The notes under the pieces are model-generated. The model ran no database searches and was not told the origin of the DNA. It was given only the letters and a program-made list of their open reading frames with translations. The translations under genes and the position numbers were made by a program. Source: Lachnospiraceae bacterium (lineage in GTDB: Bacteria > Bacillota > Clostridia > Lachnospirales > Lachnospiraceae). From it: 64,000 nt of DNA. Position 1 is the stretch's first letter. Each line of letters begins with the position of its first letter. Where the stretch lies: contig JAFUIR010000009.1 in assembly GCA_017468395.1 (NCBI GenBank), positions 1-64,000 of the forward strand, given 5' to 3'. Shown here in pieces: positions 54,509-63,950 of the stretch.

Positions 54509-56212
54509 TTAAGACACCCTATTTCCTTTCTTCAATTCCTTCTGAATTGCTTTGTAATGTTCCTTGGCATTGGGAACGGTTCCCGACTGGTTTCCCTTTA
54601 GCACAAAGGTCAGCTTGTATGGGTCAGGATTTCCTTCCTCATCAAAGCCTCCAACCAGAACCTTCTCAATAATGCTCTCAAACACCACTCGGTCAAATTC
54701 GTCCAGAACCCGCTCACTGCTTAGTGTCTCACGAAGTGCTGACATCCGCTTGCCAACATCTTTCTGTTTGTTAATTGACTCTTCCAAAAAATGTCTTCTC
54801 TCGGAAAGAGTATGAAGTTTACGGGTAAATTCAAGTACCTTTTCATCATAAACTTCCTTACTTATTGTACCATCAATGAGCATATCTGTCATTCGGGATT
54901 TTTTTGATTCCAAGGAAGAAGTGTCCTTATCAAGCTGTTGCTTCTTACGGACATCCTCTGCATTGTTCAAAGCCTCCTCCACATTCGACATGACTAAATC
55001 CAGCACATCATCAAAATTCCCTACCAGCAATCCAAAGGCTTCCAAAAAAGCTCCTTCCAAAATCGCCTCATCAATGGCTTTGCAGTGCGGACAATTCTTA
55101 ATTCCATTCTTGGTGGCATTCATACACTGCCACACAGGCTTTTCATAAATAGAGCTACTGTGTCTTGTCCTTCTTGTAAGCTTATGCCCACAATAACTGC
55201 ACTCACACATACTACTGAAAGCATATTGGCGGGTATAACGCTCCCTGTTTCCACTAGTCTCCATAATTTTATTTTTAGAACGCTTCATGCGGATGCGCTC
55301 TGCCTCATCCCACACCTCTCTGGAAACGATAGGCTCATGATGGTCTCTAATATAAAACTGATCCTGCTCACCCATATTAGCAAGTCTACGCTTACTGATA
55401 GGGTCAGTAGTAAAGGTTTTTCCAAGAAGAACATCACCCTTGTACTTTTCATTCTTGATAATTCCCATCACGCCATGAGTGTGCCAGCTTACCTCGCCCT
55501 TCTTATTTCTCCTGCCAAGCTCCGTCAGCCGATGAGCTATGGTAGTTGTTCCATACCCCTGAAGGTACAAATCATAAATCATTCGCACTGTCTCTGCCTC
55601 ATACTCATTGACCGTCAGGCTCTTGTCCTCCGGGTGATAATCATAACCAAGACAATCATTAAAACCAATCAGCTCACCACGCTTCATTTTCATCTTAAGT
55701 CCCATGGTAACATTCTTGGATAAAGACTCAACCTCCTGCTGTGCCAGGGAACTCATGATTGTCAAAAGCATCTCTCCCTGCATATCCAAGGTGCTGATGT
55801 TTTCTTTTTCAAAAATAATACCGATATTTTTATCCTTAAGCATTCTGGAATACTGTAAGGTATCCAGCGTATTTCTGGCAAATCGGGATATGGACTTGGT
55901 CAGAATCAAATCAATCTCACCATTTAAGCATCGGTTAATCATTTCCTGAAATCCGGTTCGCTTGTCGGTCTTGGTTCCGGTAATCGCCTCATCAGCAAAG
56001 ATTCCTGCATTTACCCATTCGGGATTCTCACCAATCTTCTCTTCATAATAAAGTTTCTGGGATTCAAAGCTACCTAACTGGTCATCATCATCCGTAGATA
56101 CTCTGACATAGGCTGCCACACGAATCCTTTCCACTGTTATCGGGTTACTTCTTACCCTGCCCCTGCTGTTAGGAGCAGTTCTTGTCGCTTCTAAGACTTG
56201 TACTTCCTGCAT
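54509..56212 (-). CDS. Large serine recombinase
   Basis: A 567-aa serine integrase. The resolvase domain has YVRVSTDDDDQLGSFESQ with the catalytic Ser, then ITGTKTDKRTGF and ISRFARNT. A recombinase domain (GYGTTTIAHRL...WHTHGVMGIIKNEKYKGD), a zinc-beta-ribbon (CSYCGHKLTRR... CPHC) and a long coiled coil (about 400-490) follow. ATG 56212 has AGGAGG at 8 nt. It would move an integrative or conjugative element; no matching att repeats were found in the window. Confidence 0.92.
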   Translation of the reverse strand: MQEVQVLEATRTAPNSRGRVRSNPITVERIRVAAYVRVSTDDDDQLGSFESQKLYYEEKIGENPEWVNAGIFADEAITGTKTDKRTGFQEMINRCLNGEIDLILTKSISRFARNTLDTLQYSRMLKDKNIGIIFEKENISTLDMQGEMLLTIMSSLAQQEVESLSKNVTMGLKMKMKRGELIGFNDCLGYDYHPEDKSLTVNEYEAETVRMIYDLYLQGYGTTTIAHRLTELGRRNKKGEVSWHTHGVMGIIKNEKYKGDVLLGKTFTTDPISKRRLANMGEQDQFYIRDHHEPIVSREVWDEAERIRMKRSKNKIMETSGNRERYTRQYAFSSMCECSYCGHKLTRRTRHSSSIYEKPVWQCMNATKNGIKNCPHCKAIDEAILEGAFLEAFGLLVGNFDDVLDLVMSNVEEALNNAEDVRKKQQLDKDTSSLESKKSRMTDMLIDGTISKEVYDEKVLEFTRKLHTLSERRHFLEESINKQKDVGKRMSALRETLSSERVLDEFDRVVFESIIEKVLVGGFDEEGNPDPYKLTFVLKGNQSGTVPNAKEHYKAIQKELKKGNRVS

Positions 56213-56349
56213 AATAAAATCCTCCTGTTTCAATCCTGTTATAATGAAAATGATGCCAACAACAAGTACGTTACCTTGTCTGCTGACATCATAAATGAAA
56301 AATCAAATGTTAACGAATGTGCGACAAAATAATTTCTGCGCGCATAAAA

Positions 56350-56502
56350 TTACGCCACCTTTGGATCATCCTCACGAATAATGAGAAATCTGTCCATCAA
56401 CTTGTTTCTTGCTATGGCATACTCTGCTTCAGTAATTAGTTCCATACGAACCGCCTTACGAAGCAAAGCCATACACTTTGCAAATTCCATCTCCTTCGTC
56501 AT
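56350..56502 (-). CDS. 50-aa recombinase-associated small protein
   Basis: ATG 56502 follows a strong AGGAGG SD. The product (MEFAKCMALLRKAVRMELITE, then AEYAIARNKLMDRF) is a helical SHOCT-like 'L-L-x-x-G-x-I-T-E-x-E-F' type segment. It reads toward the recombinase gene start about 140 bp downstream. Small proteins of this kind often precede serine recombinases in Firmicute elements; role unknown. Confidence 0.65.
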   Translation of the reverse strand: MTKEMEFAKCMALLRKAVRMELITEAEYAIARNKLMDRFLIIREDDPKVA

Positions 56503-56998
56503 CTGCTACACCTCCTCACTTTTATTTCTGCGTTATCACCTTCTTTCCATAAGAAATTGGCTTATTCAAGAAAATTCCTGACAAAAGTTGTTAGACCGTT
56601 TTGGCTTCCATTCGTATCCTATGCCGTCAGCGTTACAACTGACCTTTAGCTTATTGCCTGTGGGCTACTCCTGCTCGAGTTCCTTTCCCACCCTTGACGG
56701 AAGTGTCTTCTCTCGCTCCGCTTGATTGCTCAAGTCTCCTCGCAAGGTCTGTTAACATAGGATACAGCTCATGAATCCGTTTCCGGATTGTTTTTTAAGG
56801 TTCAAATTTAATAAAATTCATATAGAACATCTGTTCGCAATGTGTTATAATATTCATGTAGCTCTTCCATTTGCCTACTGGCTCGTGGCGGCTATGTTTT
56901 CATGGGTTAATGATACGAAATTCTGACCGGGATTATCATTGACGGAGACTTGACCAAAAGTTGACAAAAGTTGACAAAAATAGATTGGAAGTGAAAAA
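56503..56998. other. Intergenic region with a possible decayed coding fragment
   Basis: About 500 bp without a sound gene. On the minus strand a frame ending at TGA 56566-56568 reads PTGNKLKVSCNADGIGYEWK, then KPKRSNNFC, and is open upstream past an in-frame TAG at about 56656 (LPSRVGKELEQE before it). It looks protein-like but has no start or SD. On the plus strand a TATAAT at about 56844 and short AAAAGTTGAC repeats near 56954-56975 precede the STAND gene and may be its promoter region. Confidence 0.4.
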
Positions 56999-59339
56999 TT
57001 GCAGAACCGCATTACCTTCTCCAACGTGATTGGAGTTTTATTGGAAAATAAAAAGAAAACCTATGCACAATACCAAATGATTGAAGACATCTTCTATGAC
57101 TGTCTGTGCAATATGGATTTATTTGAAAAAGACGACTTTGAGAAAAATGTTACCTACAGCAGATAGTGTACCGGTGATCGTCCTATCCCAAAAGAAATAT
57201 TGTCTTTTTATGACAATGCCGGATTTGACGGTATTCAGGATAACATTCAGGATGATGTCATTCCCAACCTTATCAATGTACATGCCACAAGAGAATTGCT
57301 TTTGGAATTGGTTGCTGACAGTGTGGATGTAATCGGTACCGAAAAAGCCGATGAATTTGCAAGGATAACCAATGACTCAGAGCTTATCATTGCCCTTATA
57401 CGCTATGCCATCTTAAACGACCATGACAGCAAACATCCCCTGCTATCTCCTGACCTGTCATGTTCTGCTGAGTAACAGACTTCCTTCTGCCAACCGCTAT
57501 TTTATAGGCAGAAAAGAAGAACTTAAGGCTATTACTAAGGCATTACAGGAGCATAATCCGGTATTTATTACCGGAACTGCGGGGATGGGTAAAAGTGAGC
57601 TGACAAAGACCTATGCCAAGAAGAATGAAAAGAAATACACCAATATTATTCATCTGTTTTATGGTAGTGATTTGAAGAAATGTATTGCTCATATGGAATT
57701 TAGCGATGATACCGCTGATATGAGCGAAGAAATGCTTTTTGACAAGCATATGAAAATATTAAAAAAGCTCCACCCTGACAGTCTGATTATCATTGATAAC
57801 TTCAATGTCCTGCCAAAAGAGGATGCTTTCTTCAAGGAATTTATAAAATTGAATTGCAAAATACTGGTTACCAGTCGTTGCAATATTTCACAATATGAGA
57901 CAATAAAGATTTCTGAAATGGACGCAGATACTGAGCTTGTAGAATTGTTTTATAAGCATTGCCCTTCTGCAAAGAGTTCTGAAGATGTGATAAAGGAGAT
58001 TATTCAGACTGTAGGTTGCCACACTCTTACTGTTTGCCTGTCTGCATTATCTTTGACAGCCAGTGGCATGGAGCCGGAAGAACTGCTTGCAGAATTAAAA
58101 ACCTGCGGATTGAACATTACCTCCGGGGAAGACGTAGAACTGTATAAGGATGATGATTTTACAGACGGACTGATGATAGAGCATTTACGCAAGCTCCTAC
58201 AGCTTGGTAACTTATCCAATCAACAATTGGACATTCTGCGTAATTTGTCCCTGCTGCCGGTTCCCGGTGTATTAAAAAATAGCTTTAAGAACTGGATGAA
58301 GCTTGATAACCTCACGGATGTGAACCATCTTATTAAGTACGGATTTATCAACGAAGATACAGATAACAAGAAAATCAGCCTGCATCCGCTATTGCAGGAA
58401 GTGATTGCAATTGAGACCGTGCCAACAGATACCGCTTGCCGTACCATGTTAGACAGCCTTCACCTTATCTGTCTGGCACACGGTTTGGAACTACGCAGAC
58501 CGGAAAACATCATTGCTTCACTTATCAGTGTGTCGGAGCGTATTGTTGTGGATGATGGATCATATTTTCTGCTATTCTTGCAGGATATGTTCCCTTATCT
58601 GGACAAATATCTTGTATCAGATTATCTGCCTAAGCTTACTGAAAGAATCAGCTATGTTATGGACGAATACAAGCCGGAGTCTCCTTGTGATAAGGCACTG
58701 CTACTGGATTATAAGGCAGAATGTTTTCTGTTAAAAAAGGATTACGGAAACGCAGTTAAGAAACGTGAAAAGGCAATCAACATTATGGAAAAGCTCCATA
58801 CTAAGGATGCAGATATGCGAACTGCCAACCTGTTGTCCAATCTGTACAACAACCTTTCCAACTCTTATCTGCTGATGAAACGCGGGAATGAAGCTGCCAA
58901 GGCACTCCGCACAGCCTTTGATATCCGTATAGAATATGCCCACTTGAGACTAACCGAATCCCATGATTCCCTGCAACAGATGATGAACCTTATCAATATG
59001 CTGTTGCTGGCAAAGGATGTGGACAATGCAAAAATTGTACTGGAGCAATATGAAACCTTGGTATTGGAACATCTGTCGGATACCTCTCTGGATTATGGTA
59101 TCTGTAAGCTGAGTCATGGGATTATTGATATGATGGAAGGGAAGCCGGAACCAGCGGAGATGAATCTGCTTGGGGCTGAGAGAATTATTGGAACTGCTAT
59201 GGGTACGGATAATGACTATATGAAGACTACCTATCGGTATCTAAATAATCTGTATGCACGGTGGAAGAAGCCGGAGAAGGCGATTGAGTATAGGGATAAG
59301 TTCCTTGGAGTGAAACAGAGGATTTCTAGATTAGAATAA
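56999..59339 (+). pseudogene. STAND/NB-ARC NTPase with TPR tail, broken by amber codon and frameshift
   Basis: Reading from TTG 56999 (GGAAG upstream): 55 codons to TAG at 57164-57166 (YSR-stop-CTGDRPIPKEI), where relatives have a Trp. About 100 in-frame codons follow, to TAA at 57473-57475. Near 57466 a one-base insertion shifts the frame, and the rest (LLSNRLPSANRYFIGRKEEL) runs to 59339. It contains Walker A GTAGMGKS at about 57573, Walker B SLIIIDNF at about 57780 and a C-terminal TPR-like helical array. The family joins sensing to an effector in defence and regulation. Two lesions argue for a dead gene. Confidence 0.75.
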
Positions 59340-59385
59340 TATTAGACGAGCTGTTGCATATTTGCAACAACTATCCCAAAAAGTC

Positions 59386-59414
59386 TTGATTTTCCATCAT
59401 TTATAGCTTATAGT
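59386..59414 (+). promoter_or_regulatory. Promoter of a structured RNA
   Basis: TTGATT, 17 bp, TATAGT, pointing toward the two hairpins at 59427-59480. Confidence 0.6.
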
Positions 59415-59419
59415 AAATA

Positions 59420-59545
59420 TGGTTGTGCTACGGAAACTTGCGATGCCCGTAGCCTGTGGAGATTCATGCGTGAACTCCACTGCATAATAGAATTTTAGCA
59501 AAAGTTGAGGTTTGCCCTAGATTGTGGGGCAAACCTCATTTTACT
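59420..59545 (+). ncRNA. Candidate structured RNA, about 125 nt
   Basis: Downstream of the promoter: hairpin 1, GCTACGG/CCGTAGC (59427-59453); hairpin 2, GTGGAG-A-TTCA with TGAA-CTCCAC and a TGCG tetraloop (59456-59480); then a terminator hairpin GAGGTTTGCCC/GGGGCAAACCTC with ATTTTA. No open frame spans it. Promoter, three stems and terminator make a complete small RNA gene. I do not recognise the family. Confidence 0.55.
59507..59545. terminator. Bidirectional terminator between STAND and retron units
   Basis: GAGGTTTGCCC pairs with GGGGCAAACCTC (8-nt loop). It ends the small RNA on the plus strand and, on the minus strand, follows the reverse transcriptase gene by 60 bp. Confidence 0.75.
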
Positions 59546-59606
59546 CTCAAGAAATTCTATGTATGATCTTCCTTATTTTTTCCTAAATTATTAATAACAA
59601 GAGAGT

Positions 59607-60716
59607 TTACTTATGCGTTATCAAAAAAGCTTCTCTTTCTTCATAAAACGCTGTCAAAACTTCATCCTCATCCCACTCATCTCCATCTAGAAAAAAATCA
59701 ATATTTCGATTTTTCATATCTGGCATATCCTCATAGAATTTATTTTTATTATAAGCATCTACAGCATCTTTAAATAAAGTAATGGGATCTTCATAATATT
59801 TATGTATATATTTTTTTATTTTATCTTTGTATCCTTTTTCTATTGAATCAATATATGAAACATATCCACAAATCACATTTTTTAGCGAATAATCTCCAGT
59901 AATAACTGCCCTATGTATCATACTTCTTACCATTTTTTTCATTTGACGAGGTGCTTTTATATTTGCATCATTTATAGTCACGCCCAGTAAGACTTTATGA
60001 TTTTTAGGCGTCATAAAGCAGGTTTTTTCGTCATTAACACTGAATCCCTCATCTTCGACAATCTTTTTTATCATTCCATATATATTTCTTAAGGAATCTC
60101 GATTATCAGATGAGAACGCCAAATCGTCAGCATACCTTGTATATGTAATGTCTCTTTTATTGCAATATGACGCTATCCTAACATCCATTTTGTAACAAAT
60201 CATATTTGCTAAATACGGTGAGGTAACGGCTCCTTGCGGAAGTCCATCTTGATTGTAACATATATTGGTCAAAAGATTTGCAGCATAGGTATTATATCCT
60301 ATATTTAGAAATTGAAAAAACACCTGATCACGTTGTATACTTGGATAAAAGTTTTTCAAATCCATTTTAAGCATAAATAGATTATTTCTATGCTTTTCCG
60401 CACAAGCTGCTAATGGAGAACCTTTTCGATTCCTTGAAAACCCATACGAGTAATCTGATACTTTGATTTTATAAAGTATATTCTCTAGTACCCACCTCTG
60501 TACTATCTTCAAAGAAGCAATTGGCGCGGATATAGTTCTAAAGGTACCATCCTTTTTAGGTATCCTAAATATCCTATATTTTTTATATGTACGTTCATTG
60601 GTTAAAAAATAAACCAATTTTTCACTCAGCCTTAATTGCATACTTAAACTATGTATATCTGTAACAAAAGGCAAATTTAAGGATGTTATTAAATTTTGAT
60701 TAGTATATTTTTTCAT
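59607..60716 (-). CDS. Retron-type reverse transcriptase
   Basis: A 369-aa RT. Conserved blocks: RIPKKDGTFRTISAP (51-65), MDLKNFYPSI (118-127), QGAVTSPYLANM (161-172), catalytic YADD at 195-198 and the block-5 region. The retron NAxxH site is CAEKH (105-109) and the VTG site reads VLLGVTIND (242-250), both variant. It copies msr-msd RNA to make msDNA. ATG 60716 is 1 bp after the a2 repeat, and the SD (AAGGAAG) lies inside a2. Confidence 0.88.
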   Translation of the reverse strand: MKKYTNQNLITSLNLPFVTDIHSLSMQLRLSEKLVYFLTNERTYKKYRIFRIPKKDGTFRTISAPIASLKIVQRWVLENILYKIKVSDYSYGFSRNRKGSPLAACAEKHRNNLFMLKMDLKNFYPSIQRDQVFFQFLNIGYNTYAANLLTNICYNQDGLPQGAVTSPYLANMICYKMDVRIASYCNKRDITYTRYADDLAFSSDNRDSLRNIYGMIKKIVEDEGFSVNDEKTCFMTPKNHKVLLGVTINDANIKAPRQMKKMVRSMIHRAVITGDYSLKNVICGYVSYIDSIEKGYKDKIKKYIHKYYEDPITLFKDAVDAYNKNKFYEDMPDMKNRNIDFFLDGDEWDEDEVLTAFYEEREAFLITHK

Positions 60717-60895
60717 TGCACCACTTCCTTACCTTCAATATTTTATGCCACAACAATGGGGGTATTTCACCATTGTGGAATAGCCACATTGTTGTGGCAA
60801 ACTCTGGTTTAATTTCATTACTTAGGAAGACGAACCATCTTCCGTAGACTTCAACATAAAAATATGTATCCATAACGTTCTAAGAAAGTGGTGCT
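60717..60895 (-). ncRNA. Retron msr-msd RNA
   Basis: On the minus strand a1 AGCACCACTTTCTTA (60881-60895) and a2 TAAGGAAGTGGTGCA (60717-60731) are inverted repeats of about 14 pairs (one G-U), the retron hallmark. The msr part has a GGAAGA/TCTTCC hairpin (60825-60843). The msd part is a long hairpin, TGCCACAACAATG/CATTGTTGTGGCA (60787-60799 with 60746-60758), with an inner loop. a1 begins at the effector stop codon. The branching G cannot be fixed by eye. Confidence 0.8.
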
Positions 60896-61781
60896 AATAA
60901 TATTGACTTCTAATTATTTTAAGCCTAATTCCATCTATGACTTTTGTACAATCACTTATTTGGGCACTATCTAAAAGATTTTTCGCTTGTTCATACCCCT
61001 TATTTGTTAATTCATATGAATTTGTACCATCAAGCAATTGTACCTTTTTCAAAATCCCTTCTTTATATAATCTTCTAATAGCCGATGTAAACACCATTTC
61101 AAATTCTTTTTCATTATAACCCTTGACAGAATACAAATCTTTTATTATCTGTACCAGTTTTTTTATTTCAATAGAACTGAAAAAGTATAATAAGACCATT
61201 ATAAAATAAAACTGTCCAGAAATCAAATTTATATCTTTTGTTCTCTTCTTATATTTTAAGCTTCTATATGAAAAACGCCAAAATCTTTTTCTCAGCAATT
61301 CATTAACTTGTTTGGTTGCATCTTCAATGTTATTGTTAAAATATATAACGTTACTAACATCATTCGCCTTAACCATTGCAACTGGTCCTTGATTAATAAA
61401 ACTTTTTGCATTTTTATATTTACTTTGTAATAAAACTACTACTTTATCAAATGTATTTTCATTGTTTACAAATGCACCCAATTCCACAAAGGATCCCGGG
61501 CTTTCACATACTATACATATGATATCACTATTTTGTGCTAGGAATCTTTCCAAAGTCAATAAATCATATTTTTTTCTATTTAACAATTCCATAAACAAAT
61601 CTTCAGGGTACAAAATAGACAAGGATTTACTATTTTTCAAATTTTCTCTTAATTTGTCCCTATTTGATATATCCTTCCGTGTACTTGCACCACCACACAA
61701 AAACATATCAACCGTATTATGATGTAGGTTTAAAAATATATCATTGTAAATGATTTCTATTATTTCATCCAATATTTTCAT
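60894..61781 (-). CDS. Retron-associated nucleoside deoxyribosyltransferase-like effector (St85-type)
   Basis: 295 aa. N-terminal Rossmann-like domain: DMFLCGGAS (25-33), LYPEDLFMELL, then CESPGSFVELGAF (92-104) with E100 at the position of the NDT catalytic glutamate. A winged-helix-like C-terminus (about 190-270) probably binds DNA. This matches the retron St85-family (type II) toxin effector that RT/msDNA keeps inactive until infection. The SD AGGAG abuts ATG 61781; TTG 61772 gives better spacing. Confidence 0.78.
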   Translation of the reverse strand: MKILDEIIEIIYNDIFLNLHHNTVDMFLCGGASTRKDISNRDKLRENLKNSKSLSILYPEDLFMELLNRKKYDLLTLERFLAQNSDIICIVCESPGSFVELGAFVNNENTFDKVVVLLQSKYKNAKSFINQGPVAMVKANDVSNVIYFNNNIEDATKQVNELLRKRFWRFSYRSLKYKKRTKDINLISGQFYFIMVLLYFFSSIEIKKLVQIIKDLYSVKGYNEKEFEMVFTSAIRRLYKEGILKKVQLLDGTNSYELTNKGYEQAKNLLDSAQISDCTKVIDGIRLKIIRSQYY

Positions 61782-61844
61782 CTCCTAGCTCAGATTTTGT
61801 GACTTTGTTATAGTAGTTCCATTTTACTCTCATATATGTTCTGT

Positions 61845-63950
61845 CTAAAAAGCACTTCGATTAGTCCATATCATTCCAAGATAATCCATTTCTATTATTT
61901 CTTCCGAAACATCATCTTCTATAAATTTTATACAACCGCATTTCTGATATTCTTTGCCACATTTTTTACATCTACTTTCCTTTATCAGATATGCCGGTGC
62001 AACAATTACTTTATTGTCTTGAACATAATTCACATCTTCATTTGGCAACAATAACTCTACACTATACGCACCATTTTCTTTTCTTACCTCTTTTATCTGT
62101 TCAGGTGAAACAAAAATTCTTTCAAATCTTAATTCATTATTATGCAATAGCAGAAACTTATCTGGATATCCATTTACCGTACCAAATTGATTGTTCTTTT
62201 TGTACAGCTGCAAAACCCAATCTTCTATTATAATTTGTGAATTTGGCAAACATTTTTCTAAAACTTCCACAAAATCATTTATATGTCCTGCAAATGACAA
62301 TTTAACTGAATCGTCTTTCTCCCGATTAATTTGTATACTAAAAGAAAGTAATCTATTATCACTTCTTAATTTCCATGCCTTACATAATTGCAGTATAGAT
62401 TTCAATACTTTTTCTGCCACATCAACATTTGAACAAAAAATACACGGATAATTAAAAATCATATCTCCAAAATCCACAAGAGCAGAGATAGGTTTTTCGA
62501 TTTTCATATCTTTTTCTAATAATAATTTTAACAAAGTAACCGTGTCTGCTTCAAGTATTTTTTGTGTTTTTCCCTCTATGCTAGTAATCATTAACGAATT
62601 ATCAATCACAGCATCTCTACCATCTGGAATATCTTTTGCTTTACAATATCTAAAGTATATTCTCATTCCAGAACCATTGTTTAATTCTACTGGGATATAC
62701 TTATTTCCAGTACCTATCTGATTATGGGTTGGTTCTTCTTTTTTTATTTGTTCAAATACTTCATCAGTTCCACCAAAATACTCACCTATCAATTGATTGT
62801 CTCTAAAATAATGTGTTATCAATTCTTTCCATGTTGATACATCCAAATCACTATCTATTCGCCATAACTTTGTATATAATGAGTCTTTTCCATACTTAGA
62901 AATATCTGTTCCTGAATCCATTCTTTTTAATATTTGTTCGTCTGTATATAAACGAATCGCACCATCCAAATGATATGGCATTTCTGTCGATTGATTGACC
63001 ATACTATGTATATATCGACATCCAAAGTAGTGAATATTATCTATTATTACATTTTCCTTATCACAGATTTCTTCACATTCAAATGTTGAAATAGCATCTT
63101 GCGTATGCCAATAGAATTGTGTATCTATAATATTACTTAACAAATTATCATATCGTTCATTTCTATAACATGTCACTCCCTCTGGTATAGAAGCAAGATC
63201 ATTATTAAATTTAGGTCCCCACCAATATTGATATTCTGCCTCTAATGATTCCGTTCCAGCAAGTCCAATGATATTCACATCTATTGCTACTTTAATTTCT
63301 AAATCATCTCTTGCTCTTAGATTCTCAAAAGTTTCAAAAAATGCATCATTTATTGTGTTTGCAATACACATATTTCTTCTAAAATACTGATGCGCAAACA
63401 ATAAAAATCGCCCTTTTTGATAAACCCCCGGAACTAACTTTCGATTCTTTTCATCGAAAGAATCATTCCCTTTATATATCGGTATCAATTCTTTTAAATT
63501 AATTAATCCGTCTTGCATCATTTCCATAATTTCTGGAAACACACGACTAACAATACCTTTATCAATTATAGCTACAGCTTGCCCAGTTGGTACTACTTTA
63601 GCATCTATAGTTGTATTTTCTCCTAAATAACTGTACAATCTATCAATTTCACGTTTTCTCTCGGTATAAAAATTTTTTGTGTCCAATGCATTAACTAACT
63701 TATAAAGTTGATTATTCTCTTCTGGATTATCTGGAAAGTTTGATGAATTTATAAGGTAAGCTTTCCCTGGCTCCATATACACACCATCTAAAACAGTGTA
63801 TCCAATAGGCTTGCTTCTATCATGCCCTAAGTTCATTATCATTGGGATATTCCAATGTTCATTATAAGCACTTAACATTGTTTTTAATGGAATAACATGA
63901 TTCTTTCGATTTTTTCCATCGGTCATTGATACCCCTCTAGCAGAATACAT
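61845..63950 (-). CDS. 701-aa protein of unknown function upstream of the retron
   Basis: Not recognised. No signal peptide or membrane segment. Notable features: VAIDVNIIGLAGTESLEAEY, YQYWWGPKF, several Trp/His-rich stretches, and a C-terminal zinc ribbon (CKKCGKEYQKCGC). It lies 63 bp upstream of the effector on the same strand and, like it, is AT-rich. It could be an accessory of the retron or a separate defence gene. ATG 63950 has GAAGGAG at 10 nt; ATG at codon 9 is an alternative. The upstream end lies near the window edge. Confidence 0.6.
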   Translation of the reverse strand: MYSARGVSMTDGKNRKNHVIPLKTMLSAYNEHWNIPMIMNLGHDRSKPIGYTVLDGVYMEPGKAYLINSSNFPDNPEENNQLYKLVNALDTKNFYTERKREIDRLYSYLGENTTIDAKVVPTGQAVAIIDKGIVSRVFPEIMEMMQDGLINLKELIPIYKGNDSFDEKNRKLVPGVYQKGRFLLFAHQYFRRNMCIANTINDAFFETFENLRARDDLEIKVAIDVNIIGLAGTESLEAEYQYWWGPKFNNDLASIPEGVTCYRNERYDNLLSNIIDTQFYWHTQDAISTFECEEICDKENVIIDNIHYFGCRYIHSMVNQSTEMPYHLDGAIRLYTDEQILKRMDSGTDISKYGKDSLYTKLWRIDSDLDVSTWKELITHYFRDNQLIGEYFGGTDEVFEQIKKEEPTHNQIGTGNKYIPVELNNGSGMRIYFRYCKAKDIPDGRDAVIDNSLMITSIEGKTQKILEADTVTLLKLLLEKDMKIEKPISALVDFGDMIFNYPCIFCSNVDVAEKVLKSILQLCKAWKLRSDNRLLSFSIQINREKDDSVKLSFAGHINDFVEVLEKCLPNSQIIIEDWVLQLYKKNNQFGTVNGYPDKFLLLHNNELRFERIFVSPEQIKEVRKENGAYSVELLLPNEDVNYVQDNKVIVAPAYLIKESRCKKCGKEYQKCGCIKFIEDDVSEEIIEMDYLGMIWTNRSAF

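Noticed and set aside
56651-56758. 35-codon minus-strand ORF
   Set aside because: No SD, and a different overlapping frame looks more protein-like; neither is convincing.
59341-59372. GTTGCA/TGCAAC hairpin after the STAND gene as a retron RNA
   Set aside because: Stem is only 6 bp and lacks a1/a2 repeats; the true msr-msd is at 60717-60895. It is probably a weak terminator.
54509-61781. Serine recombinase as the mobiliser of the retron
   Set aside because: No direct repeats spanning both were found, and a terminator and opposing genes lie between; a shared element cannot be supported.
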